Below, in pieces: positions 29,179 to 40,327 of a stretch of DNA of 64,000 bases (its first letter is position 1; the number at the start of each line of letters is the position of its first letter). The stretch lies in contig OZ038453.1 in the NCBI GenBank assembly GCA_964036195.1, positions 21,662,352-21,726,351 on the forward strand. The letters are read 5' to 3'. The notes below the pieces were generated by a model. It had not been told where the DNA came from and searched no databases. It saw nothing but the letters and a program-made list of their open reading frames with translations. A program made the position numbers and the translations under genes. The DNA is from Sphaerolaimus hirsutus. Taxonomy: Eukaryota; Nematoda; Chromadorea; Monhysterida; Sphaerolaimidae.

Positions 29179-32100
29179 TTAATCGCAATTCAAAAAGACG
29201 CCAATTTCTTGCAAACTCGGCGCGTCAGTGAAAACTTCGTACGCGTGTTGAAACGCTTCGACAATTTGTAGCAAGCCCGCTGGGCGGACGCATCTGCGAA
29301 AATAAAACGGCCGGGTGAAAATTGGGCAAAGTTTAGCGATTTTGAGTAAAAATTTGGGAAAAATCGCTGAAACTTTGCTCCACGTAGATAGATAGCTTGA
29401 GCGATTGGGGGGGGGGGCTCAGGGATAGTAGCCAAAAAGTTCTCATTGGGATTGGTAGATAGCTGAGTGGCCTCCGGGATGGATAGATAGCTGGCCGATT
29501 TGGGGGGGGGCAGCAGACCCCCCATTGGAGACCCCTGTCCGCTCACGATTTTATCATTGCCAAGTTTCCAACTCACCTAGCCGTATTCCCCCCATCAAAC
29601 GGTTCCTCAATAAACATGGCATAGTTCCCTTTCATCCTGCCGCCGAACCTTTGATCCTGCCGCCACATCGCTACGCGCGCCCGCTCCATAATACACGCGT
29701 TTCTGATGCTAATCGCGTGGTTGCTAAAATCGAACACTTGAGAATAGTAGGCGAAAAAGCCGCACAGCAACTCGCCCACTGATTGGTTGTTTTCTGCGTT
29801 GGGCGGGGGCTGATTTTTTTTGTGCCGAAAAAAATGCACCCAGATAAATACAAAAATGAATTGTAGGTATTTTTGTACTATATCAATGTGATTATACCTA
29901 TGTTTAGCTAAGTTTTCCATGCTTTTCCCCCTTTTTAGTGATACCCCATAGTACCCATGGGTTATTGGTTAATCCCCCCACATAGATTGGCACCAAAACA
30001 CACCTTTCTCATAACAATCTGGCAAAGTGCCAAACAACCGCAGTCTCTCAACTGGCACAAAATTGGCCCCTCCAAATGTCTCGGGATATTTCTCTTGTAA
30101 ATTTGGCAACACCGCCGGTGAAACACCACATTGGAGGTAGTGAACTAGCATGAGTAGAAGGGAGTAACTGCGAATGATATTTTTGGCATAAAAATAGGTA
30201 AAGGGGTGGCAAATAAGGGCATCAAAATATGGAAACGAAAACTGAAAGTGATAAAAAAGTAAAAATGTACACGTTCAACGTACATAAACTGGACAGACAG
30301 ATCGCAATACAATGACAAATACCATATTTTGATCAGGGGTCTCGAATGGGGGGGGGGGAGTACTCCCCCCCCCAAACCACCCAGCTATCTATCTATCCCG
30401 AAGGCCGCTCAGCTATATATCTATCCCGGAGGCAAAAGTTTGGGCTACTACCCCCAACCCCCCCCCCCCCCAAATCGCTCAGCTATCCACCTATCTGGAG
30501 CGACTTTTGAGAAACTATACCCAATTTTTTGTACTATATGCTCTTTTTTACCCATTTTGAGCTATTTGACACCTACTTGTAGCGATTTTTCTCTTTTCTT
30601 CCTTCTACACCCTGAAATAGCCTATATATCGAACCACCACGACCCCCCCCCCAATTTTTTTCCAGCTATCTATCCCGAAAGCCGCTGAGCTATCTATCCA
30701 ACCACTCGGAGGGTCAAAATTCAAGATACCCCTGATTTTGTTGAATAAGGTCACGCGAAAAACTGCACAAAGTTTGTCACCCAAAGTGGAAGCAATGTGA
30801 TAAATATGATAATTTTTAATGTTTAATATATTATTCAGATGGGATATGGTAGATTTCATTGTACGGTGTTCAGTGGACTTTACCTATTGAGCGTTCCGTT
30901 CATGGCATCGTTTATTTCATTTCTGATAGCCCAGTGTTTTAATAATAGTGCCAATTGTTTGTATCGCTCGTCACACCTGAAAATGTTGATTTTTACCATA
31001 AATTTGAAATTTCGCAAATAACTTTAGATCAAATTTTGTCTTCGTATACCGAACCTCGCATAATAGTGTAGCAGGTGGCTGTTGTAAATCCCGGCGAGGT
31101 TATTCACATTCATATCGATCTGGAGAGAAAAGAATGGCATAATTGACACGAATTTTTAATTATAACATACATTAAATACACTGAATACAGTCAGTGATTC
31201 AGGAAAACAATATATTTAAACGTTAAAGCCCAATATTTCAGCAAGCTGCAAAAATGGAAGTGTCCATCCCCCCAAACGCTTCAGCTATCTAACCGGAAAC
31301 AAAAATCTTGGCTATTCTCTTTCGTACACCCCCACCCAAAAAAAATAGACCAATCATTTGTCTATCTGGAACGGTTTGTCGAGAGATTCAAGCCCAAATT
31401 TCGCTCTTTGTCGCTGATTTTCAACAATTTTATAGTTTTCCACTTTCACAACATACCTCATTTTAGTCATTTTTCAACGATTTTTATGTTATTTTATCTT
31501 CTGCAACTCTAAAAAGCCTATATGTTGAACCCCCGCGAACTACGAAACTTTTTCCACCGCCGTATCCCTCCGGGGGAGCGATTTACTATCTACATGAATC
31601 CCCGGAGTAGGGTGTCAAATTTCCGTTTCCGCCTTTCCGCAGGAAAATTTTTTACCTTTCCGTTTTCCGTTTTCCGGCAGCCGAAAAATTTTTACCTTTC
31701 CGTTTTCCGACAGCCAAACATTTTTTACCTTTCCGTTTTCCGTTTTCCGGCAGCTGAAATTTTTTTACCTTTCCGTTTCCGTTTTTCCGGCCCATTTTTC
31801 CATTTTCCGGCTGAAAAATTTTTACCTTTCCGTTTCCGTTTTACCATTTTCTGGCTCGATTTTAAGTTTTCTGGCATTTTTCCATTGTTTTACTAATCTG
31901 TATTTATCTTTTTCCACTATGGTGTTTTTAACTACCAGGTTCTTCTGTCATTCATAAGTTTTATCTGTATCCAAATCTGTAAAAAACACGAAGTAATTTT
32001 TGACACATACTTTGCAGTCCGCTGAGTATACTTTTTACTGTTCAGTTACATCAAAGTTCACTTTTGCTAAATTCTTATTGTTGTTGTAGTGTATTTTTGC

Positions 32101-35100
32101 TACTTTTTGATGATTTTTTGTTGGTTCAGTTAAGCTTGAACTACAAGTGAAGTTACTGGCATGATCCATAGTTGCAGAATGTACAGCTACCACAATCAAA
32201 GCCAAACAGGCAAACCTGCATGCAGGTTTTCCTTCTGCAAATTTGTCTATTACCGTGCAAATTTTTATCCGTTTCCGTGAAAATTTCGCTTTCCGTTTTC
32301 CGTTTTCCGGCATTTCATTTTTCCGTTTTCCGGCCAACAATTTTTTTTTACCTTTCCGTTTTCCGTTTTCCGCTGAGTGAAATTTTTTTAGCTTTCCGTT
32401 TTCCAGCAGAAAATTTTTTTTTTACCTTTCCGTTTTCCGTTTTCCGTAAAGTGAAAAATGTTTACCTTTCCGTTTTCTGTAAAAACATTTTTTTGACACC
32501 CTACCCCGGAGGGGTCAAAATTCATTAAACGGACGGGAATTTATACTGAATTTATTACCCAATTTGGCAAGATGCCATCTCAGTTTACTATTCAGCAATG
32601 AATCTAGATTTTCCGAATGGCCCTGCGCACACTAGTTTCACACGAAATTTCGAAAACTCACAGATGAATTTTGAATGTGCTTGAGTTTTCCACAATGAGT
32701 TTTTTAATCTCCGGTCATCTCATTGTAGAAAACTAAAATGCGTTCTAAGCTGATTTGTGAGTTTTCGAAATTTCGTGTGAAAACTAGTGTGCACAGGCAC
32801 AAAGTTCCAGTTTTCCCTATCCAAATACTTGACGCAGATAGATGAAAAATGAAAAACACAAACCTCAACATCTTCGCAATCGGGCGCGTGAGCGTCAAAA
32901 ACGTGGAACTTTAAAATGGGCACTTTGGCTGGTATCAGTTGCAATGTGTTGCGTATAAATGCGCTTCTTGAATTGTTCCGCATGCCGCCTGTATTCGTTT
33001 TTTTTGTATAGGGATGGACAGCGCCTTTTTTTAAAACGCCGTTTTTTTAAAAACCGCGAAGGTCCAGAGCTTTTTTTAAAAATGGGGGGGGGGTTACCCC
33101 CATACCGGCCAGCTGAGGGTGTAGCGGCCGTAATGAAAACCCGGCCGTAATGAAAGCCTGGGCGTAATGTATGCTTACCCGGCCGTAATGAAAGCCTGGC
33201 CGTAATGTAGGGGATGCTACATTACGGCCAGGCTTTCATTACGGCCGGGTAAGCATACATTACGCCCAGGCTTTCATTAGCCGGGTTTTCATTACGGCGA
33301 GGCCCCCGTCCGGCCAGCTATCTATCTATATCAAGGGCCGCTCAGCTATCTATCCACCCCCCCCCCCCGGAGGATAAAAATCTAGGAGACCCCTGGCCCT
33401 ACCAAACCTCCTGCGCCTAGTCTGGCATAACAAAACTAAATGTCTGTCAAAATTATTAAAATAAAAAAAACACGCAAACCTCTTTCAATTAAATTCGCAT
33501 CATACAACTGTCTTCTCACGGTGTTCAGTGTTTTATGTGCGAGCCTGCGAAAAAAATATCCGACGTAAAAATACAATTTTCGTGACACCGGTTCAAAAAA
33601 ACTTTTGGCATCCTTTATATAAATACCCAATAAATACATGATGTAAACTGCATACATGATGTACTTCACTCCAGACGGGGGTATTTCGGGGGGGGGGGGG
33701 TATTTTATCCTCAGCTCGAAAAGACCTGGGGGTATTCCGATGGGGGGTTAATTCAAGGGGGGAAATACGGTAGGTTTTTTTTCATTTGCCAGGATCAAGA
33801 TGGGGAAATGGCTATCTAACTTTGTAGGGACTGAAAATCACGACATTTTCATGAAATCGGGATCGGGATACCATTTTAACCCTACTAAGACAACTTTTTA
33901 AACCATTTTTTTAACAAACCAACATTCTATTTTGCTTCGCTCTAAAATCATCCGGTGTTATCAAAAGGCCATTTCTCATTTCGGCGCCACTGGGCAAAAA
34001 ACACAAATCCATATCGCTATTGTACGAGCCGCAGAAATTCACTGTACTCCCGGTGGCGTACAGCGAACTGTTGGGAAAGCGCTGTAACGATAAACAGATA
34101 TTTATTTACGTAAATAAATGCACATTAACGGATGTCATGAAAAAAAATTCGTAAAAATTAAATATATTAAAATAAAAAACGGGACGGAAGCGCCCAGAAA
34201 AAGTATTTTCATAGTATCGTTAAAAAAAAGTGGACATACCACCCGTAATAAATCCTGCAGTCGCGAACGAGCCTTCATTTTTCGATCGTATACTTCGTCA
34301 GACTGAAAAATTTGCACCCAACATCGAAAAATCATGAAAATGTAAATTCTAAAATTCAAACCTGCTTATTTTCCTCAAAATGCGCAACGATTTGTTCACT
34401 GATTTTGTCTAAAACAGCTTGATGTCTGGCGCGACAATCATCGAAATATTTCAACAGCCAAAATTTGCCCTGCATTCGTTCTTGCAAAGACTCGGCGTGA
34501 ATTCGACTGGGGCCGCTGCGAATTTGAACATTTTACAAAAAAATAAATCAAAAAAAAAATCGGTGATGGTAAGATGGCGTGGTTTAAAAAAAGTACACAC
34601 TATGCCACTGCACACACCATTTACGTCAACGGAAACAGAAAATTCCGGTGTGAGGCGACAATCAAACATAAAATATTCATGCGGGGGGGGGGGGTCTCTC
34701 AACGGAACGGGGGGTGCAACCCCCACAAATCGGACAACTACCGTATTACCTCGAATTATCCCCCCCCCTTGAATTACCCCCCCCCCCCTCGAATTAACCC
34801 CCCCCCCTCAAAATGGGCTGGGGAAATAATAACCCCCCCCTCGAAATACCCCCCCCCCTTCGGAATGATGTACGTCATGTACATAATAAATACGTCATGT
34901 ACGCAATGTACATGATGTATATTACTGTTAATTTGCATTGCAGCTACACATAGAGTAGTTTGTGTAGCTATATACGTTTCTATGTCCAAATATATCCTGT
35001 TTGGACACATTTATTACCTATTTTGGGTACGCAAATGCCTACTATTTACTACGATCATTACGAAAATTTCTGACGAAATTATAACCCCCCCCTCGAATAA

Positions 35101-38100
35101 ACCCCCCCCCCCTCGAATTAACCCCCCCCCTCAAATTTTGCTGGCGAAATAATAAACCCCCATGGGGGTATTTCGAGGTAATACGGTATCTTTCTTTCAT
35201 GAGGCAAAAAAATAGCGACTGAACCCCCACCTAATTTGCGATTGAAATAGAATTTTTGCATATTTTTCCAATAACTTGGCCCTTAAATCCCTACATACGT
35301 GGTTATATTACCTACGTCTTCCTGTTTTTATCCTTTTTTGCTTTTCTGTCTCTATACATCGACAAATCCAGTATATAAAGCCCACCCCCTGAACCCCTCC
35401 CCCCAAAAAAAACTGGACCCCCACACTGCACTCACGCGTATTCAATTTCACAACTGCTATTGGTGCCATTTTGTTGGTCCACGGGTAAAGGAGACATTTT
35501 CTTGGCTGCCAACGATTTGAGGGAGCCAAAACCAGAGTCCTCTGAACTTCTCGAGTTGGAAATTTTTGTAGGTTTCTGTGGAATGGAGGAAGAAGATGGT
35601 TATAGTGAGAATAGGGATGAAAAAACGTCGTTTTTTTCAACGACTGTGTTTTGAAAAAAGTTTTTTTATATTGAAAAACCCGTCTTTTCTTCAAAAGTTC
35701 CCAAACATGGTTATGAGTCAACAAAATATTCCTTATTGAGAAGTCATGGACACAGCATATAAATAAAATACGCTAGACGGGGAAAACGTTCTCGATATAC
35801 GACATTCTATGTATTTTGGTACTTTTTAGTCGACGCTAAAACACCAGTCAACGGTGCAGTACCGGTATTACAGACACGTTACGGTACCGGTATTACAGAC
35901 ACGGTGCGGTAATATCACGGACGAAAAAAACCCATTCAAAATCAGCAGGGACGTAGCCAGGATTTTTGAGCGGGGGGGGGGGCGGATTGTATACGGAGCC
36001 CGGCGAACGGGGAGGGGGGGCGGCGCCCCCCCCCCCTAAAATTTCACCCCTGTAGCAGGGGAATGGCGCCATGGCGCTGGCGCCATTCGTAGGCGCCACG
36101 CAATGGCGCCACTGGCGTTGGCATTGGCGCTAAAACAGCAGTATACGTCTGTACTTTACAGGCATATAGTGCGACATGGACTGGAATTGTGTCCATTTTC
36201 ACCGGCTTTGAGGCCGCGGAGACCGGTCAGCCAAAAATAGATGATGTGAAGGGAAAATGCGCGCTTGCGCGCAAAATTTTTTCAAACTGTCGACAAAATC
36301 GTCTTCTGAAAGTGCCATTTCCGGCACATTTTTTGGTCCGGCCCGGGAAGGGGGGGGGGCGGCCGCCCCCCCGCCCACCCCCCTGGCTACGTCCTTGAAA
36401 ATCAGGCAAAAATCGCACCTTGACCCCTCCAGATTCCTCCACCCCAGACCTTTTCTTCGCAAGTATCTTTTTCTTTTTCTTCGCGGCACTCAAAGGATTG
36501 GCACCTTCATCCAAATCAGACATCATCTGACTTCTTTTGGGCGTTTTTGCGCTTTTTGGCTCCGCCTTTTGCGGCACCTTAAATCGTCCCTTGGCGCTGG
36601 CGCCTTGAAATTCGGGGAGGTCTCCAGGGGGCGGAGGGGGTGGTTTTAGGGTGCCATCGGGGTTGACTATGTTCTGAAAATTGGAAGTGTGATTGGTACC
36701 ATTTCGTATTGGGTGCAGGGTGTTTACAAGGGAAATTTTACATTGCATTGGAAAAAATTACATTTTTTAAAGATTGATTTCTAAATCAAGCATAGGGATG
36801 GATGGCTGGTGTTTTTCAAATGTTGTTGAAAACAACCGTATTAAAAACGCGGGCATGGAAACAGCTTTTGAAAAAAACCTCAGTCAAAATTTTAGGTACT
36901 TATGCACTAGGTATTTTGGATTTTTTTGTACGCAATTTCGCATACACTTTACCATTGGCGGTTGTTTTGATTGGTTTTGAGGCATTTTTAGTATAAAAGC
37001 TGAATTTTTCTTGCTATTCTTTTATAACAAGCGTGTAAGCCAATAAGTGTTAGCGTACCATTTAATATCCAGCCAATCTACTCCACATACTCCTACAGTG
37101 TGAAACATCACCTTCAATGTATATTAGCACTCTTATAACCTTATTCACTATTACACCCACGTTCACATGGGTTTGGACACCTGAAAATTTTTCATTCAAA
37201 CATTAATTCCACTGGAACAGGTAAACCTAGGGTTGGCCGATGTTTTTTTAAACGTTTTTTTTTTTTTAAACATGACGTCCGAAATGTTGTTTTTTTTAAA
37301 AAAAACATCGACCAAAATTTTTAGTACTAAGCACTAGGTATTTTGCAAAATTTTTGCGCGCAAGCGCGCAATTTCACACACAGATTGACATGGGTGGTTG
37401 TTTTCATTGGTTTTGTGGCATTTTTAGTATCAAAGTGTCCATTTCTATGTGCTACCATGGGTTTATAAGCCGTCATATGTTGCTGTACTATATACTATTG
37501 AGGTAATGTGCTTCCATGTACCTCAACAGTGTGTAACTTCACTCCCAAAGTAACAACCTCCTTTTATAACCTTGTTTGATCACTATTCCGTGCCAAACTT
37601 TACCTGAAGTCACGAACATGGACTATAAGGCGATACACGAACGATATGTCGACGAAAAATGGATATTTTTGACACAAATCACCACTTATAATGCTATCCC
37701 ATGGCTCCACAGCCATTATATGGTCATATATAACATCACAGAGTATTGCCACTGTCTGATATACCTATATATGTTGACACAAGGTCATATCTGGGAGCTT
37801 TTAAAAAAAAACGTTTTTTATTTAAAAAAAACGTTTTTTTATTAAAAAAAACGTTTTTTTATAATAAAAAAAACGTTTAAAAAAAAAAAAAACATCGAGT
37901 TAAAAAAACGTTTTTTTTCCAACCCTAGGTAAACCCTAAAGGTTTTGGGTTGTATCAAATGAAAGCTCAAACATTTCTCTACAAATGCCTTGGGCCACCC
38001 TTGACAGAATCCCCTGTGGAATTTGTAAGAGGCCCACACATTTTTAATACAAAATTGTGTTGCTCACTTGGGTTCGGACACTTCATTTATGTAGCAATAA

Positions 38101-40027
38101 ATATGTCGTTCAAGGCTGGATTTTGGCTTTGAAGACAGAAATAAGCTCTGGCTGGTTGCCAGACTCCAATTCCTTTTAAAAATCAGATTTAGACAGACTT
38201 TAATCACCTCATGATTCTTGATACTCATTGGGTGAGTTAACAACCATTTTCCCTAGTTCCCCACAAATGTGCATAACTCAAGCACAGTTGGCACACAATT
38301 TTGGGCATTCAGCAGTGTGTATGCCACTGGGAACCACCAGGACAGTTAGAAAAGGTTGTTGGGAATCTTTTATACACACCCCCATTCAAGGGAACCTCCC
38401 CAAACTAGAGGCGCTTGAGTGCAAAAAAATTTGTGTTTATCTTACATTTTTACTACTAAATTTTACATTTTTTTCATTTTTCACTTTTGCTCTTAACATT
38501 CTGGAGTTTGGGAGGTTTCCTTGAATGGGGTGATAATAAAAAATTCCCCACAACCTCCTCTAACTGTCCTGGTCGTTTCCAGTGCCCTACACACTGCTGA
38601 ATGCCCAAAATTACATCCCAATGGTGCTTGAGTGATGCACATTCGTGGGGAACTAGGGGAAATGGTTGTCAACTCACCCAATGAGTATCAAGAAGCATGA
38701 GGTGATGACAGTCTGTCTTTATCTGATTTTTAACAGGAATTGGATTCTGGCAACAAGCCAGAGCTTATTTCTGTCTTCAAAGCCAAAATCTGGCCTTGAA
38801 AGACAGATCTATTGCTACATAAAGGAAGTGTCCGAACCCAAGTGAGCAACACAATTCTGTATAAAAAATGTGTGGGCCTCTTACGAATTCCACAGGGGAT
38901 TCTATCAAGGGCATTTGTTGAGAAATGTTTGAACTTTCTTTTGATAGAACCCAAACCCTTTAGGATTTACCTGTTCCAGTGGAATTAATGTTTGAATGAA
39001 AAATTTTCATGTGTCCGAACCCATGTGAACATGGGTGTATAACCCTATTAAGCACTATTCCATGCCAACTTTAAAAAACCAACGTTATAAATAACTCCAG
39101 GTGGAGACGGCGTATCCCCATCGCTATCAGAATCCGAACAACTTTCTCTCTGAACACAATTGCCATTTTCAACATTGGCACTTTTCCCAACGGCCGGAAG
39201 TATTGCCGCAGCTTTTACCGAATCTTCTACTAAAATTATATCGTTGTCACTTTCCGAACCCGATTCCAAAGTTATGACCTGCGGACATTTTCCGGACTTT
39301 TTCACGGCACCTTTGTTCTGGGGCGATTTTCGCTTGAGGTTCGGCTTTGACTGAAAATTTGAGGCGGAATGAAAATTGGTAGTAGAACATCATGAAATAG
39401 TTAGGGCCCACACACACAAGTTTATATCAAAACTCGCGTCAACTAAATTTTGGTTAATTATAGATTTTTGATGATAAGAGCATATATAATTTTATATAGT
39501 CGTGACACTTGTTTCTAATTGTTTCATGTGAATTGTGATGCTTTTAAATTTTTCTTGCGTTATTTAGTTGACATTTATTTGCTATGTCAACTAGTGTGTG
39601 TAGGCCCTTAATGACGTGAGTCGAGATAAGTTGCAAAATTGTCCGACACTTGTAGATGAAATGAAGTTTCCTTCAAAGGCATTCGCTTTAAGTGATATTT
39701 CACCGATGAAAAAAGGGAACAAAACACAATTGGCGGCGTGCCAAATCCATAGCATTCTAAAACGAACCAACCATTTTAGGGCTTCGATCTTTCGTCGTGA
39801 AATTCAATTTGGTTTGAATGAAATTCGGGCTGGATTTTGATCCTTTCAATCCGATGACCGCGTTCTTTTTGTATTGAGGACCATAAAAAATTATCGTATC
39901 CACGTCTCCCATCCGTTCTGCAACATCGAGCCAGAAAATTGTTTTTTTTGTTGTATTTTAGTAAATTTCGGTCGGTAAAGAACTTACTGCCTGAAATGGC
40001 GCCGTGCCAAGTGACATCGCTGCGCAT
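29179..40027 (-). CDS. TENT2: GLD-2/TENT2-type non-canonical poly(A) polymerase (15 exons)
   Basis: Cytoplasmic poly(A) polymerase of the GLD-2 family: adds A residues to mRNAs recruited by RNA-binding partners. Exons, 5' to 3': 40027-39988, 39917-39772, 39350-39096, 36673-36419, 35575-35436, 34515-34362, 34302-34240, 34081-33924, 33544-33480, 32988-32864, 31119-31055, 30976-30884, 30167-30004, 29793-29577, 29293-29179. Phases fit throughout and the sum is 2,055 bases (684 residues plus TAA). The N-terminal exons are disordered (acidic Ser/Asp, PPPPPP, Lys-rich). The catalytic core has GSTVNFCGSYNSDMDLC (two Asp), IPAKVPILKF and IDMNVNNLAG (third Asp). The PAP-associated part has KHWAIRNEINDAM, YSLLLMLVHYLQCG, SVGELLCGFFAYY and IEEPFDGGNTAR. 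Least certain: the exon 3 donor (39096, chosen for phase) and the first two exons. Confidence 0.9.
30350..30735. repeat. Interspersed repeat of the CTATCTATC family in an intron
   Basis: G and C runs with CAGCTATCTATCTATCCCG and the ending GGAGGGTCAAAATTCAAGAT, in the intron between the exons at 30976-30884 and 30167-30004. The motif recurs near 29400-29510, 31270-31620 and 33310-33390. Confidence 0.55.
31608..32503. mobile_element. hAT-like non-autonomous element, TTTCCG-ended
   Basis: Perfect 8-bp duplication CCCCGGAG at 31600-31607 and 32504-32511. Ends TAGGGTGTCAAA and TTTTGACACCCTA. Both ends are arrays of TTTTACCTTTCCGTTTTCCG. It is inserted in a CTATCTATC-family repeat within an intron of the GLD-2-like gene. 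Confidence 0.87.
32622..32797. repeat. Foldback repeat, CTGCGCACACTAGT family, copy 1
   Basis: CACACGAAATTTCGAAAACTC on the left is mirrored by GAGTTTTCGAAATTTCGTGTG on the right. It lies 66 bases from the exon at 32864-32988. A second copy is at 46602-46795; half-copies are near 26330-26415 and 49360-49420. Confidence 0.75.
33124..33301. repeat. Near-perfect long palindrome of CCGTAATGAAAGCC units
   Basis: Two arms of about 85 bp meet at GGGAT near 33211-33215. The left arm repeats GGCCGTAATGAAAGCCTGG; the right arm is its complement with a 3-base deletion in one unit. It lies in an intron of the GLD-2-like gene, inside a CTATCTATC-type repeat. Confidence 0.85.
34741..35186. mobile_element. 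TA-flanked element with C-run interior, copy 2
   Basis: CCGTATTACCTCGAATTATC and ATTTCGAGGTAATACGG ends, TA on both sides. C-run units (CCCCCCCCTCGAATTAA) at both ends. Intron of the GLD-2-like gene. Confidence 0.78.
35946..36397. mobile_element. hAT-like non-autonomous element, CAGGGACGTAGCC ends
   Basis: Perfect 8-bp duplication AAAATCAG at 35938-35945 and 36398-36405. Ends CAGGGACGTAGCCAGG and CCTGGCTACGTCCTTG. It contains a short GGCGCC block (36060-36140) and the internal module GCGCGCAAAATTTTTTC. It ends 21 bases from the 5' splice site of the exon at 36419-36673. Confidence 0.85.
37153..39039. repeat. Large foldback element interrupted by a hAT-like element
   Basis: Left-arm landmarks (CACATGGGTTTGGACAC, TTCCACTGGAACAGGTAAAC, CCACAAATGTGCATAACTC) recur as complements in reverse order on the right up to CCCATGTGAACATGGGTGT. 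Arms of about 550 bp meet near 38460. The left arm is split by the element at 37228-37927. It occupies an intron of the GLD-2-like gene. Confidence 0.8.
37228..37927. mobile_element. hAT-like non-autonomous element, AAACGTTTT-ended
   Basis: Perfect 8-bp duplication GGTAAACC at 37220-37227 and 37928-37935. Ends TAGGGTTGG and CCAACCCTA. Both ends are AAAAACGTTTTTTT repeats. Nested in one arm of the foldback at 37153-39039. Confidence 0.87.
39405..39610. repeat. Inverted-repeat element with GGGCCCACACAC ends and TTA flanks
   Basis: GGGCCCACACACACAAGT and ACTAGTGTGTGTAGGCCC, with TTA on both sides, as in PIF/Harbinger-type insertions. It lies between the second and third exons of the GLD-2-like gene. 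Confidence 0.55.
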
Positions 40028-40327
40028 TTTACGCAGAGATTAATTGAACTCAAACCGCAAAATGGGCAAAAAACGAATGTTCACCATGTATTTATAAATA
40101 TTTTGAACACAAAAATCTTGCGATTTTGAGTCTTTTCAGCGCTTTCACTTTGGTTTGTATAATACGCAACCGGTAACTTGGACGGGGGCTAACTTCGCAA
40201 CGTGCGCGATCCGATTTCTTCATCCAAGAAATGTTTGGACGTTTGCCAAAACGGAAAAAGCACGTGAAAAATAAAAAAATTAATACGCATTTCGGGTGGA
40301 CGTGCATTTGATAAGATCGCCGTCAAA
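40028..40327. promoter_or_regulatory. Shared intergenic promoter region of the GLD-2-like and SAMD8-like genes
   Basis: The two start codons (40027 minus, 40328 plus) face away from each other across 300 bp free of repeats. Any promoters and 5' leaders must lie here, so this is a candidate bidirectional promoter. No TATA box stands out. Confidence 0.55.

Noticed and set aside
33124..33301. Possible structured RNA gene
   Set aside because: Perfect long arms with internal direct repeats and no promoter elements fit a foldback repeat better.
36199..36489. Arg/Gly-rich frame reading through 36397-36419
   Set aside because: A genuine exon (36419-36673) read on into the adjacent hAT-like element; the exon ends at its GTGCGA donor.
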